Assembly: GCF_001431465.1 (NCBI RefSeq)
Contig: NZ_LDJJ01000020.1
Coordinates: 41,706-105,705 of the forward strand
DNA length: 64,000 nt
Direction: 5' to 3'
Source of the DNA: Stenotrophomonas terrae
Lineage (GTDB): Bacteria; Pseudomonadota; Gammaproteobacteria; Xanthomonadales; Xanthomonadaceae
Positions within the stretch are counted from its first letter, which is position 1; the number at the start of each line of letters is the position of its first letter. Shown piece by piece: positions 27,617-37,818 of this stretch. The position numbers were made by a program, and so were the translations under genes. The notes beneath the pieces are model-generated. The model had not been told where the DNA came from, ran no database searches, and saw only the letters and a list, made by a program, of their open reading frames with translations.

Positions 27617-28432
27617 TTATTGGTTCATCTTGTAATAGGCCGTCAGGGTCAACACCTGCTCGGTATCGGTGTTGTCGCCGGCTTCAACCGAGGTCTTGGC
27701 CAGGCTGCCGCCGGTAGCGTTGGTGTTGTTGCCGGTCCATTCGATGCCGTTGTCGTTGGCGTTGTCGGTAGCCTTCTTGGCGACCACATCAGCCTGACGG
27801 AAGGCACCGGATTGCGGATCAGGCTTGCCATCGATCATCTGGTCCAGCGAGCGCGCCAGGTCCGGGGTGAGGCCGGAGAGGATCATCACGTTGCCGGCAC
27901 CGGAGGCGGTACCCGGTGGGTTCCATTGGAAGCAGATCTGGATTTCCTGCGGGTTGCCGTTGGTATCCAGGTAGACGTAACGGTCTTCAAAGCCTTCACC
28001 GCGACCCGGCGGCAGGCTGATGCCCGCGCCGCGCATCATGTCGCGCAGCTTGCTGCCATTGCTGGCCGCGGCGGTGATTGCCGGGGTGGTGCCCTTGGGG
28101 GCGGATACGTTGCAGATCGCCCCGGGGCTGGTCTGGCCGGTCATGTCGCCGCCGGAAAGTGAGCCGTTGCTGGATGCATAGTCGGCACCGGCAACCATCA
28201 GTCGCGGCGCGGCCTGGTTGTCGCCAACCGGGGCACCAAAACGCTGGTGATAGCTGTTGTACGCCACGACCCATTGATCAACGTACTTCTGCTTGATGCG
28301 CGTGTATTCGGCGTTGCGCTGGACGTCACGGCCGATCATCACCGCACCGATGATCACGCCGATGATGACCAGCACCACGGCCATTTCGACCAGAGTGAAG
28401 CCGCCCTGGCGGCGCTTGGATCGCATTTGCAT
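27617..28432 (-). CDS. Type IV pilin-like protein, probable major filament subunit
   Basis: 271 residues starting MQMRSKRRQGGFTLVEMAVV: six-to-nine-residue basic leader, Gly/Phe cleavage site, Glu at +5 and a hydrophobic helix (VVLVIIGVIIGAVMIG). The globular part is Gly/Asn/Asp-rich and contains two Cys (AICNVSA, IQICFQW) placed for a disulfide. It is first in the operon and lies behind its own promoter region, which fits a major subunit made in excess. Paralogous to the pilin at 16033-16728. ATG 28432 with GGGG upstream; ATG 28426 also possible. Confidence 0.82.
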   Translation of the reverse strand: MQMRSKRRQGGFTLVEMAVVLVIIGVIIGAVMIGRDVQRNAEYTRIKQKYVDQWVVAYNSYHQRFGAPVGDNQAAPRLMVAGADYASSNGSLSGGDMTGQTSPGAICNVSAPKGTTPAITAAASNGSKLRDMMRGAGISLPPGRGEGFEDRYVYLDTNGNPQEIQICFQWNPPGTASGAGNVMILSGLTPDLARSLDQMIDGKPDPQSGAFRQADVVAKKATDNANDNGIEWTGNNTNATGGSLAKTSVEAGDNTDTEQVLTLTAYYKMNQ

Positions 28433-28505
28433 TGAATAGCCCCTTGTGGAAGAACCTGCGTGCCCGGCGCGGATCTACAGCGCCGGGTGGTTTGTTTCAG
28501 CGGAC

Positions 28506-28550
28506 TAGATACAAGGCCGACGTAAGACGCACGTAAGACGTGCGTAAGAG
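28506..28550 (-). promoter_or_regulatory. Triple 11-bp direct repeat and promoter upstream of the pilin operon
   Basis: The plus strand has CGTAAGAC at 28521-28528, CGTAAGAC at 28532-28539 and CGTAAGAG at 28543-28550, each 11 bases apart. Read on the minus strand (CTTACG repeats) they precede a -10-like TATCTA at 28511-28506, with the last repeat 9 bases from it, in the place of a -35. Tandem repeats with 11-bp phasing are the usual sites of OmpR/PhoB-family activators. They also lie 40 bases upstream of the divergent ggt gene. Confidence 0.55.
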
Positions 28551-28589
28551 CCGTGGCTGGTCTATCGTCACGACGTCCCCTTGTTGGCC

Positions 28590-30299
28590 ATGCCCATGCT
28601 GCGTACTGCGTTGTTGCTCGCTCTCTCGACGGTGCCGGCGGCGGCGTTTGCCGCAGACCGTGTCACCGGTCACGAATTTGCCACCCGCTCGGAAGTCATC
28701 GCGCCGCACGCGATGGCGGCTACCTCGCAGCCGCTGGCCACGCAGATCGCCCTGGACGTGATGAAGCGCGGCGGCTCGGCGGTGGATGCGGCCATCGCCG
28801 CCAATGCCGCGCTGGGATTGATGGAACCGACCGGCAACGGTATTGGTGGTGATCTGTTCGCCATCGTCTGGGACCCGGCCACGCATAAGCTGCATGGTTA
28901 CAACGGCTCCGGGCGCTCACCGCGGTCGCTGAGCCTTGCCGAGTTGCAGCGTCGTGGTTTGAAGGAAATCCCCGCGACCGGGCCGTTGCCGGTATCGGTG
29001 CCTGGCGCGGTCGATGGTTGGTTCGCCTTGCACGCGCGGTTCGGCCGCAAGCCGATGGCCGAGAATCTCGCACCGGCCATCGCCTATGCGCGCGAAGGCC
29101 ATCCAGTGTCCGAGGTGATTGCCTATTACTGGGACAGGTCTGTTCCCAAGCTTTCGCAGTACCCGGGTTTCACCGAGCAGTTCACCATCGACGGGCACGC
29201 GCCGCGCAAGGGGCAGATGTGGCGCAACCCGAATCTGGCCAATACCCTGCAACAGATTGCCGACGGCGGCCGCGACGCGTTCTACAAGGGCGATATCGCC
29301 CGCGGAATCGGTGCTTACTTCAAGGCCAACGGCGGCTATCTGAGTTACGAGGACATGGCCGCGCATGAAGGTGAGTGGGTGGAGCCGGTCAGCAGCAACT
29401 ATCGCGGCTACGACGTCTGGGAGTTGCCGCCCAACAGCCAGGGTATCGCCGCGCTGCAGATCCTCAATGTGTTGGAAGGCTACGATTTTTCGAAGATTCC
29501 GTTTGGTTCGGCTGAGCACATCCATCTGTTCGCTGAAGCAAAGAAGCTGGCGTTTGCTGACCGCGCCCGTTTCTATGCCGATCCGTCGTTCTCCCCGGCA
29601 CCGGTACAGCGGCTGATCTCCAAGGAATACGCCGCACAACGCCGCACCCTGATCTCGATGGACAAAGCCCTGAAGGAAGTGCAGCCGGGCACGCCCAGGC
29701 AGCTGGAGGAGGGCGACACCATCTATATGACCGTGGCCGACGCCGACGGCATGATGGTGTCGTTGATCCAGTCAAACTACCGCGGCATGGGCAGCGGCAT
29801 GGCGCCGCCGGGGTTGGGCTTCATCCTGCAGGACCGTGGCGAGATGTTTGTCCTGCAGAAGGACCATCCCAATGGTTATGCGCCGGGCAAGCGGCCGTTC
29901 CAGACCATCATCCCGGCCTTCATCACCAAGGACGGCAAGCCGTTCGCCAGCTTTGGCGTGATGGGTGGTGCGATGCAGCCGCAAGGGCATGCGCAGATCG
30001 TGATGAACCTGGTCGACTTCGGCATGAACCTGCAGGAGGCCGGTGATGCGCCGCGCATCCAGCATGAAGGCTCGACCGAGCCGACCGGGCAGGCCACCGC
30101 GATGAGCGACGGCGGTGAGATCAATCTGGAAACCGGCTTTTCCTATGAAACGGTGCGCAGCCTGATGCGCAAGGGCCACCGGGTGGTGTTTGCCGATGGG
30201 CCGTACGGCGGCTACCAGGCCATCATGCGCGATCCGGACAGCGGCGTTTACTACGGCGCCTCGGAAAGCCGCAAGGATGGGCAGGCGGCGGGGTATTGA
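28590..30299 (+). CDS. ggt: Gamma-glutamyltransferase (GGT), periplasmic
   Basis: 569-residue proenzyme that hydrolyses or transfers gamma-glutamyl groups, chiefly from glutathione. A signal peptide (MPMLRTALLLALSTVPAAAF, cleavage near FAADR) targets it to the periplasm. Family motifs: GGSAVDAAIAANAALGLMEP near 55, GGDLFAIVWD, and the autoprocessing site at GDTIYMTVADADG, where Thr377 aligns with E. coli Thr391 as nucleophile; the common second Thr is replaced by Ile. The C-terminal MGGAMQPQGHAQIV motif is also present. ATG 28590 is chosen; ATG 28596 possible. Confidence 0.93.
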   Translation: MPMLRTALLLALSTVPAAAFAADRVTGHEFATRSEVIAPHAMAATSQPLATQIALDVMKRGGSAVDAAIAANAALGLMEPTGNGIGGDLFAIVWDPATHKLHGYNGSGRSPRSLSLAELQRRGLKEIPATGPLPVSVPGAVDGWFALHARFGRKPMAENLAPAIAYAREGHPVSEVIAYYWDRSVPKLSQYPGFTEQFTIDGHAPRKGQMWRNPNLANTLQQIADGGRDAFYKGDIARGIGAYFKANGGYLSYEDMAAHEGEWVEPVSSNYRGYDVWELPPNSQGIAALQILNVLEGYDFSKIPFGSAEHIHLFAEAKKLAFADRARFYADPSFSPAPVQRLISKEYAAQRRTLISMDKALKEVQPGTPRQLEEGDTIYMTVADADGMMVSLIQSNYRGMGSGMAPPGLGFILQDRGEMFVLQKDHPNGYAPGKRPFQTIIPAFITKDGKPFASFGVMGGAMQPQGHAQIVMNLVDFGMNLQEAGDAPRIQHEGSTEPTGQATAMSDGGEINLETGFSYETVRSLMRKGHRVVFADGPYGGYQAIMRDPDSGVYYGASESRKDGQAAGY

Positions 30300-30503
30300 G
30301 ACTGCCCGGCGTGGAATTGAACGGGTGGCGCTACGGCAGGCGTCGCTTGCGGTAACAGCGTAGCTATCCATTGGTACTGCGGGCCCGGTCAGCACCCTCT
30401 GGGCGACTTGCGGCTAGAATGGCGTCGCCATGGACGGGTGACGATACGCACGACAGTCGCGGATCGACCGGACTTGCACCATTCCCTTAGCCGGAGTCGC
30501 GCG

Positions 30504-31646
30504 ATGTCCCACGCTGCATTGATGCCGCGGTTGTGTTTGTTTTCAGCTCTCTGGAGCGTCAGTCTTGCAGCGCAAGCCAGCGAGGCGCTACCGGAGATTC
30601 CTGCTGGTACGCGGATAGCCGTGGGGCGAGGCCCTGCGGACATGATTTTTTCCGCCGATGGAAAGAACCTCTATGTCACCGAGAACGATGACAACACGGT
30701 TGCCATCATCGACGTGCCGGCGGCGCACGTGCTGCGCAGAATCGGAGACTCCTCGCAATCGCCTGCAGCGGAGGATGGTTGCATGGACAATTTTTGCCGG
30801 GGCAAGGGCGCGACAGGTGTTGCGGTCAACCGCGACCAGCAACGCGCCTATGTCAGCTCCTGGGAAATCAATGCACTGACCGCTTTTGACCTGCGCAATG
30901 GCCAGGTGCTGTGGTCGACCGCATTGCAGCGTTTTCCGCAGACCGTGCTGTTGACGCCGGACGGAACGCAGGCCTGGACATTCAATCTGGTGGCAAATTC
31001 GATCTCGGTAGTGAATGCCGCTACTGGAGCGGCGCTGGGTGAGGTGATCGCGCTGGAAGGCGGCGATGCGCGGTACCTGCCATTTGGCCGGCCTTTGGCG
31101 TTTGCGATGGCGCCCGATGGACGCCACGTTTACGCTGGCAGCGTGCACAGCAACAGCATCGATGTGTTTGATGTAGCGAAGCGTTCACGTAGTGCACGTA
31201 TCGACAGCGGTGAAGCGCCGCATGATCTCGCGGTAGATGCAGTGACAGGGAACGTGGTTGCGCTTTTTTCCGATGGCGTTGTGGAGTACGACCGGCAGAA
31301 GCTTGCCCCGCTGCGTGCCTATCGATTCTGCGGGGAGATGACAACCTGGAATATCGCACTAAGTACTGATGGCCGGTCGATGGCACTGACCTTCCCGAAG
31401 CAGGCAATTGCCATGGTGGTTGAACGCAACACTGGGCTGCTGACGCATGTTTTCCATACGGATGACTGGCCGTCCAAGGCGGCCTTCTCGCCGGATTCAC
31501 ATCGTCTGGCGGTGCTCAATGCAGGCAAGACACCAACGGTTTCACTGTTGGATGTGCATGCGAGGATGGCGCTGGACCCGCTGCGTTCGCAGATAAGTGA
31601 ACTGTTTTGCCAGCCGGGTACGGAGAACACGCAATGGATGCGCTGA
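30504..31646 (+). CDS. Secreted YVTN-type beta-propeller protein
   Basis: 380 residues with a signal peptide (LFSALWSVSLAAQASEA) and repeated propeller blades: GRGPADMIFSADGKNLYVTE, then FPQTVLLTPDGTQAW, FAMAPDGRHVYAGS, APHDLAVDAVTGN. ATG 30504 is preceded by GGAG at 8 bases. A Cys pair (DGCMDNFCRG) sits in one loop. Its last 13 bases overlap the next gene, so the two are coupled. No enzyme motif; it may be a periplasmic binding or scaffold protein. Confidence 0.82.
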   Translation: MSHAALMPRLCLFSALWSVSLAAQASEALPEIPAGTRIAVGRGPADMIFSADGKNLYVTENDDNTVAIIDVPAAHVLRRIGDSSQSPAAEDGCMDNFCRGKGATGVAVNRDQQRAYVSSWEINALTAFDLRNGQVLWSTALQRFPQTVLLTPDGTQAWTFNLVANSISVVNAATGAALGEVIALEGGDARYLPFGRPLAFAMAPDGRHVYAGSVHSNSIDVFDVAKRSRSARIDSGEAPHDLAVDAVTGNVVALFSDGVVEYDRQKLAPLRAYRFCGEMTTWNIALSTDGRSMALTFPKQAIAMVVERNTGLLTHVFHTDDWPSKAAFSPDSHRLAVLNAGKTPTVSLLDVHARMALDPLRSQISELFCQPGTENTQWMR

Positions 31647-34006
31647 ACATGACGATGCTGCGTTGGCCGACGATGGCTGTGCTTGGCTTGGCAATGACGG
31701 TAACGGCGCATGCGAGCCAGCGCCCGGTACTGGAATGGGAAATGGGCGATCCTGGCTCAAGCGGAAATTCGGATGGCGTTGCAACGGAGGCACGCTTCGT
31801 CGGTCCGCTCGAACTGTATCGTGACAAGGACGGAGCGTTGCTCATCGTGGACACGGGCGACGATGCTGTGCGGCGACTTGGCCAGGATGGAGTCGTCACA
31901 ACACTTGTAGGCAGCCGAATTGCGCAAATTGGCGAGGAAGGGGAGGCGGAATCTACTCTTCTTGCCCAGCCGTCGGAGCTGCTGCGTTTGCAGGATGGTC
32001 GGTTGCTGGTGATCCAGAAGCGGAAGGGAATGCAAGCACTGGACGCTCGTGGGGTGAGCAAGCCACTTCAATTGAAAATTGGCGCGCCATTCGAGGAGAA
32101 GTCGTCATCGGGCAACAGCGCGATGGAGGGCGTTGTTGTCGCTCCGTCGCCTCCTTCATTCCCCTCCCTTCAATCCAGGGAACAAGCTCGCGCCGTTGAG
32201 CCTGAGGTAAGGGCCGAGGATTCGCTACCTGAGCCCAAGGGGATGGCGTTGGATGCCAAGGGACGCATCTGGATCGCTGATGGCGGCGGCTTCCGCGAGC
32301 GCACCTTGGTAATCGATACGCAGGGCGCAGTACATCACTGGGCCCCTGGGCAGATGATCATGCTGCGCAGAATCGCGACGGGTGCCGATGGCAAGCTTTG
32401 GGGTATCAACAACAACAAGGTATTCCGGTTGTATGACGACCGCGCCGAGGTGGTAGGCACGGTGGTTGTTCCGGAGTGGACGCCGCCGGCCGACTATCTC
32501 GTGTCAGCACCACGCGCGGGCGCGGTGGCCGCACTGATCGGGCAGGTGCCGTTTGCCGGGCGTGCCGCGCTGCCACCGATGCCCACGCGACCCAAGCAGT
32601 CTGAGCCGGCAGACCTCAGGGGCCTGGCCGTGGACCCACAAGGGCGGCCGCTGCTGATCGACCGTCATCGATTGATGCGTCTGGATCCCCGTTCCGGGGA
32701 GTTCACGACCTTGTTTGAGTTGCCACCGCGAGAGGATGATCGCGGATACGGTGAAAATCACATCAGCAGCCTGGCCGTCGATGGCAAGGGACGCACCTTG
32801 CTCACCATCAATGGCGACGGCGCGATATTCGCCCTGGCAGCGGACGGCAAGCTGGCGCTGGTTGCAGGCCATGCTGCGCCAACACCGTGGTGGCGCGGGG
32901 CGGACACGCACAGGCGTACATCCGCAGCGTTACCTGCCCGCTTGGATGACAGCATCGTCATGCTGCCCGACGGGGGCACTCTCTATGTCGCCAAGCTCGA
33001 TAACGCGCTGATCCACATAGACCGGGAAGGGGTCCCTGCGCTGTGGGCGGGGAGTGATGGAGAGGGCCGCCAGGACGGTCCTCGCCTCGAAGCGCGCTTC
33101 AACTCACCCTCTGACCTTGCCAGGGCACAGGATGGGACCGTCTATATCGCCGATAGTGGCAACGCCCGTATTCGCAAGGTGTCGGCCGATGGCCGGGTCG
33201 AGACATTGGCAGGGCAGTATTCGGACCCCGCGCGGGAAGATGGCGGCTTCGATCGCGCCGGTTTCTGGGAGCCGGTGCATATCGCGCTGGACGAAGAACG
33301 AAACGCACTTTATGTAATGGACGAAACCCCGTATGTGGGGACGGGTGAGGTACGTTTGCGGCGCTTGGACCTGAAGACACGGCAGGTGAGCACGCTTTCA
33401 TCCGATGCGTATAGGCCGATGCATGTGATTGGTCAATCCGGGGAGCTGGAACTGATCACCGAGTCGCGGCGAACCCTGGCCTACAAGGACATCGCGGTCG
33501 GGCCGGGTGGGCAGCTCTATGCCTTGGCCGAGGATGAGGTGTGGCGGATTGACCCGGTCAGTGGGCTGCACCGTCTGGTATTCGTGGTTGGGCCACGGCC
33601 GGCCATGGACGCGCATGAGCAGGCCTACGCGCAAGCAAAAAGCAGTGCTGAAAGGGAAGCGTTGCTGCGCGCGCGTTGCAACTGGGTATGGTGCCGCCCC
33701 GAGCGCATGGAAGTGGATGCGCAAGGCAATGTCTACCTCAGTGACAAGGGCAGCAACACGGTGGTTCGGATCGGCGCCGATGGTAAAGCGGGGGTGATTG
33801 CAGGAGTGCCAGGGCAGTTGGGTAACAAGCCCGGCGCGTTGCCTGGCGGCCTGGACAAGCCAGGTGGGCTGGCATTCTCAGCCGAAGGCGATTTGCTGAT
33901 CAATGTCAACGAGGCCGGCGTCATGCGCTTGCGCAACCCGGCGCAGGCACCATTCTCTGTGGCTGTACCTACCGTGGGAACATCCCCATTGGCCCAGCCA
34001 CTCTGA
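31634..34006 (+). CDS. Large secreted NHL-repeat beta-propeller protein
   Basis: 790 residues with a signal peptide (MTMLRWPTMAVLGLAMTVTA, cleavage near HASQ). NHL-type repeats recur through the chain: PLELYRDKDGALLIVDTGDD, PKGMALDAKGRIWIADGGGF, PSDLARAQDGTVYIADSGNA, ERMEVDAQGNVYLSDKGSN, KPGGLAFSAEGDLLINVNEA. A Ser/Pro/Glu-rich linker (about 150-205) splits the first blades from the rest. A Cys pair (RCNWVWC) lies near 690. It starts inside the end of the preceding gene. Function unknown; extracytoplasmic scaffold or sugar/peptide binding are possibilities. Confidence 0.8.
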   Translation: MDALNMTMLRWPTMAVLGLAMTVTAHASQRPVLEWEMGDPGSSGNSDGVATEARFVGPLELYRDKDGALLIVDTGDDAVRRLGQDGVVTTLVGSRIAQIGEEGEAESTLLAQPSELLRLQDGRLLVIQKRKGMQALDARGVSKPLQLKIGAPFEEKSSSGNSAMEGVVVAPSPPSFPSLQSREQARAVEPEVRAEDSLPEPKGMALDAKGRIWIADGGGFRERTLVIDTQGAVHHWAPGQMIMLRRIATGADGKLWGINNNKVFRLYDDRAEVVGTVVVPEWTPPADYLVSAPRAGAVAALIGQVPFAGRAALPPMPTRPKQSEPADLRGLAVDPQGRPLLIDRHRLMRLDPRSGEFTTLFELPPREDDRGYGENHISSLAVDGKGRTLLTINGDGAIFALAADGKLALVAGHAAPTPWWRGADTHRRTSAALPARLDDSIVMLPDGGTLYVAKLDNALIHIDREGVPALWAGSDGEGRQDGPRLEARFNSPSDLARAQDGTVYIADSGNARIRKVSADGRVETLAGQYSDPAREDGGFDRAGFWEPVHIALDEERNALYVMDETPYVGTGEVRLRRLDLKTRQVSTLSSDAYRPMHVIGQSGELELITESRRTLAYKDIAVGPGGQLYALAEDEVWRIDPVSGLHRLVFVVGPRPAMDAHEQAYAQAKSSAEREALLRARCNWVWCRPERMEVDAQGNVYLSDKGSNTVVRIGADGKAGVIAGVPGQLGNKPGALPGGLDKPGGLAFSAEGDLLINVNEAGVMRLRNPAQAPFSVAVPTVGTSPLAQPL

Positions 34007-34052
34007 CGCAACGTGACTTGGTTTTCATTGATTTTGCGGTTCTAATAGCGCC

Positions 34053-36135
<2,083 letters not shown>

Positions 36136-36148
36136 GCCCGCAGTCGGC

Positions 36149-36176
36149 AGCGGGGCATCCTGCCGGGTGCCCCGCT
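36149..36176 (+). terminator. Stem-loop after thiC, weak terminator
   Basis: AGCGGGGCA and TGCCCCGCT pair around an 10-base loop, 14 bases after the thiC stop. No T-run follows, so it may be a processing or stabilising hairpin. Confidence 0.45.
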
Positions 36177-36241
36177 GGCCAGTTGACGCCGGGACGGGGG
36201 CGGACGTGCTAGCTTGCAGCCGTCCACACCAGGGGTATGCC

Positions 36242-36832
36242 ATGAAAACTCGCGTCGTTGCCCGGCTTTTCGTCGTCTCATTGCTGCTCCTGCTGGCTGC
36301 CTGCGCCAGCACTCCGCGTGTCGCCAGCCAGGCTGATCCCAGTGCCGACTTTTCGCGTTACCGCAGTTTTGCGTTCTTCAGCCCGCTGGCGCTCGAGCAG
36401 CACGGCTATACCACCATCACCAGCAACCGCGTCCGCGCGGCGGTGCGTACGCAGATGGAGGCCCGCGGCTATGTGTTTGATGAAGCAAATCCGGATCTTT
36501 GGGTGAACCTCAATGCCTATCTGCAGGACAAGACCCAGATCACCACCATGCCGGAAGTGGATTACGACTATTACTACAGCTACCGCGCGCGCAGCTATGT
36601 CGCCGTGCCGTACTGGCGTGATCGCACCGACGTGCGTCAGTACACCGAGGGCACCTTGAATGTTGATGTGGTGGATGCACGGCGGAAGCAGCTGGTCTGG
36701 GAAGGCGTCGCCGTCGGCACGGTTGGGCGCATCAAGCCTGAGCAGCGGGGCGAACGGATCGATGCGGCGGTAGCGGCGATCTTCGCCGATTACCCGTACC
36801 GGGCCGGCATGTCGGCCCAGCCGCTGCCGTAA
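36242..36832 (+). CDS. Lipoprotein, DUF4136-type
   Basis: 196 residues. The signal peptide ends in the lipobox LLAAC (VVSLLLLLAACASTPR), giving a lipid-anchored periplasmic protein. The mature part starts ADFSRYRSFAFF and shows a Tyr-rich stretch (YDYYYSYRARSYVAVPYW) and the block TEGTLNVDVVDARRKQLVWE, matching the DUF4136 pattern. Role unknown; family members are widespread in Gram-negative envelopes. A TTGACG hexamer at 36183 may be part of its promoter. Confidence 0.8.
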   Translation: MKTRVVARLFVVSLLLLLAACASTPRVASQADPSADFSRYRSFAFFSPLALEQHGYTTITSNRVRAAVRTQMEARGYVFDEANPDLWVNLNAYLQDKTQITTMPEVDYDYYYSYRARSYVAVPYWRDRTDVRQYTEGTLNVDVVDARRKQLVWEGVAVGTVGRIKPEQRGERIDAAVAAIFADYPYRAGMSAQPLP

Positions 36833-36900
36833 GGGCTGCTGCAGCCGGCAACACGCCCGCAACCCACCGCAGCATTGGCCAGTGAGCGAGAAGGAAGCGT

Positions 36901-37578
36901 ATGTATTCGCGCTTGAGATGGATCGTGATGGCGCGCAAGCATCCCTCGGCCTGGTTGCTGGCGGTGCAGTTGCTGGGCGTGCTGTTGTACCCGGCCATGG
37001 AACATACCCCGGCCGGGCGCGCCTTGTTCGGCGTGTTCGGCATGGTGGTGCTGGGCCTGGCGGTATGGGTGGTACGGCGCAGCCCGCTGGGCATCTGGCT
37101 GGCGTTGACGCTGGCCATTCCGGCGGTGGTGTTCTCCATCGCCGGGGCATTGCTGGAACGCTATTCGCTGATCGCCGTGTCGCAGGCCTTCGAGTGCCTG
37201 CTGTACTTCTACACCTCGTGCAGCCTGATCGCCTACATGCTGCAGGACCACAAGGTCACGCGCGATGAGTTGTTCGCCGCTGGTGCCACCTTCACCTTGC
37301 TGGCCTGGGCTTTCGCGTTCGCTTATTCAGTCTGTCAGCACTTCTATCCAGGCAGCTTCGTGGCCACCAGTGAGGGCGATTTCCGCAGCTGGGTGGAGCT
37401 GCTTTATCTGAGCTTCAGCTTGTTGTCAGGGGTGGGCCTGAGCGATGTCGTGCCGGTGCATCCGCAGGCGCGCGGATTGGTGATGCTGGAGCAGTTTGCA
37501 GGCGTTATGTACGTGGCTTTGGTGGTTTCCAGGCTGGTTGGCCTGACCATCTACAAGGCCGGGAAAACTGAACGCTAG
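36901..37578 (+). CDS. Two-pore-domain-type ion channel-like membrane protein
   Basis: 225 residues, about six hydrophobic segments, with a last part like bacterial K+ channels: LLYLSFSLL, pore-like SGVGLSDVVPVHPQARGL, then a final helix MLEQFAGVMYVALVVSRLVGL. The usual filter TVGYGD reads SGVGLSD here, so Tyr and the following Gly are replaced and K+ selectivity is doubtful. AAGGA precedes the ATG. It follows the lipoprotein gene by 68 bases and may share its transcript. Confidence 0.75.
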   Translation: MYSRLRWIVMARKHPSAWLLAVQLLGVLLYPAMEHTPAGRALFGVFGMVVLGLAVWVVRRSPLGIWLALTLAIPAVVFSIAGALLERYSLIAVSQAFECLLYFYTSCSLIAYMLQDHKVTRDELFAAGATFTLLAWAFAFAYSVCQHFYPGSFVATSEGDFRSWVELLYLSFSLLSGVGLSDVVPVHPQARGLVMLEQFAGVMYVALVVSRLVGLTIYKAGKTER

Positions 37579-37580
37579 AT

Positions 37581-37605
37581 AAAAAAATCGCGCCATACGG
37601 CGCGA
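37581..37605 (-). terminator. Intrinsic terminator oriented to the minus strand
   Basis: TCGCGCC-atac-GGCGCGA, with seven A residues at 37581-37587. On the minus strand this reads as a stem followed by TTTTTTT. On the plus strand, after the channel gene, no T-run follows. No minus-strand gene was recognised upstream of it (37606-37818). Confidence 0.65.
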
Positions 37606-37818
37606 ATCATGTAGCTGATTATGTAATTACGTCGGCGAGAGAGAGCCTGATGTCATCCACGTGCAGGCACGCGGGGAACGCCGTTAGAGTAATATCCATT
37701 CCAGATGAAACATTTGCTCTTTGCGTTGATGCCTTTTGCGGAACTTGGCGGCTTGTAGGGCTTCAGCCCGGCGAGCTGGACACAGGATGAGTGTCCGCCA
37801 GCGATTTGATTGACCGCG

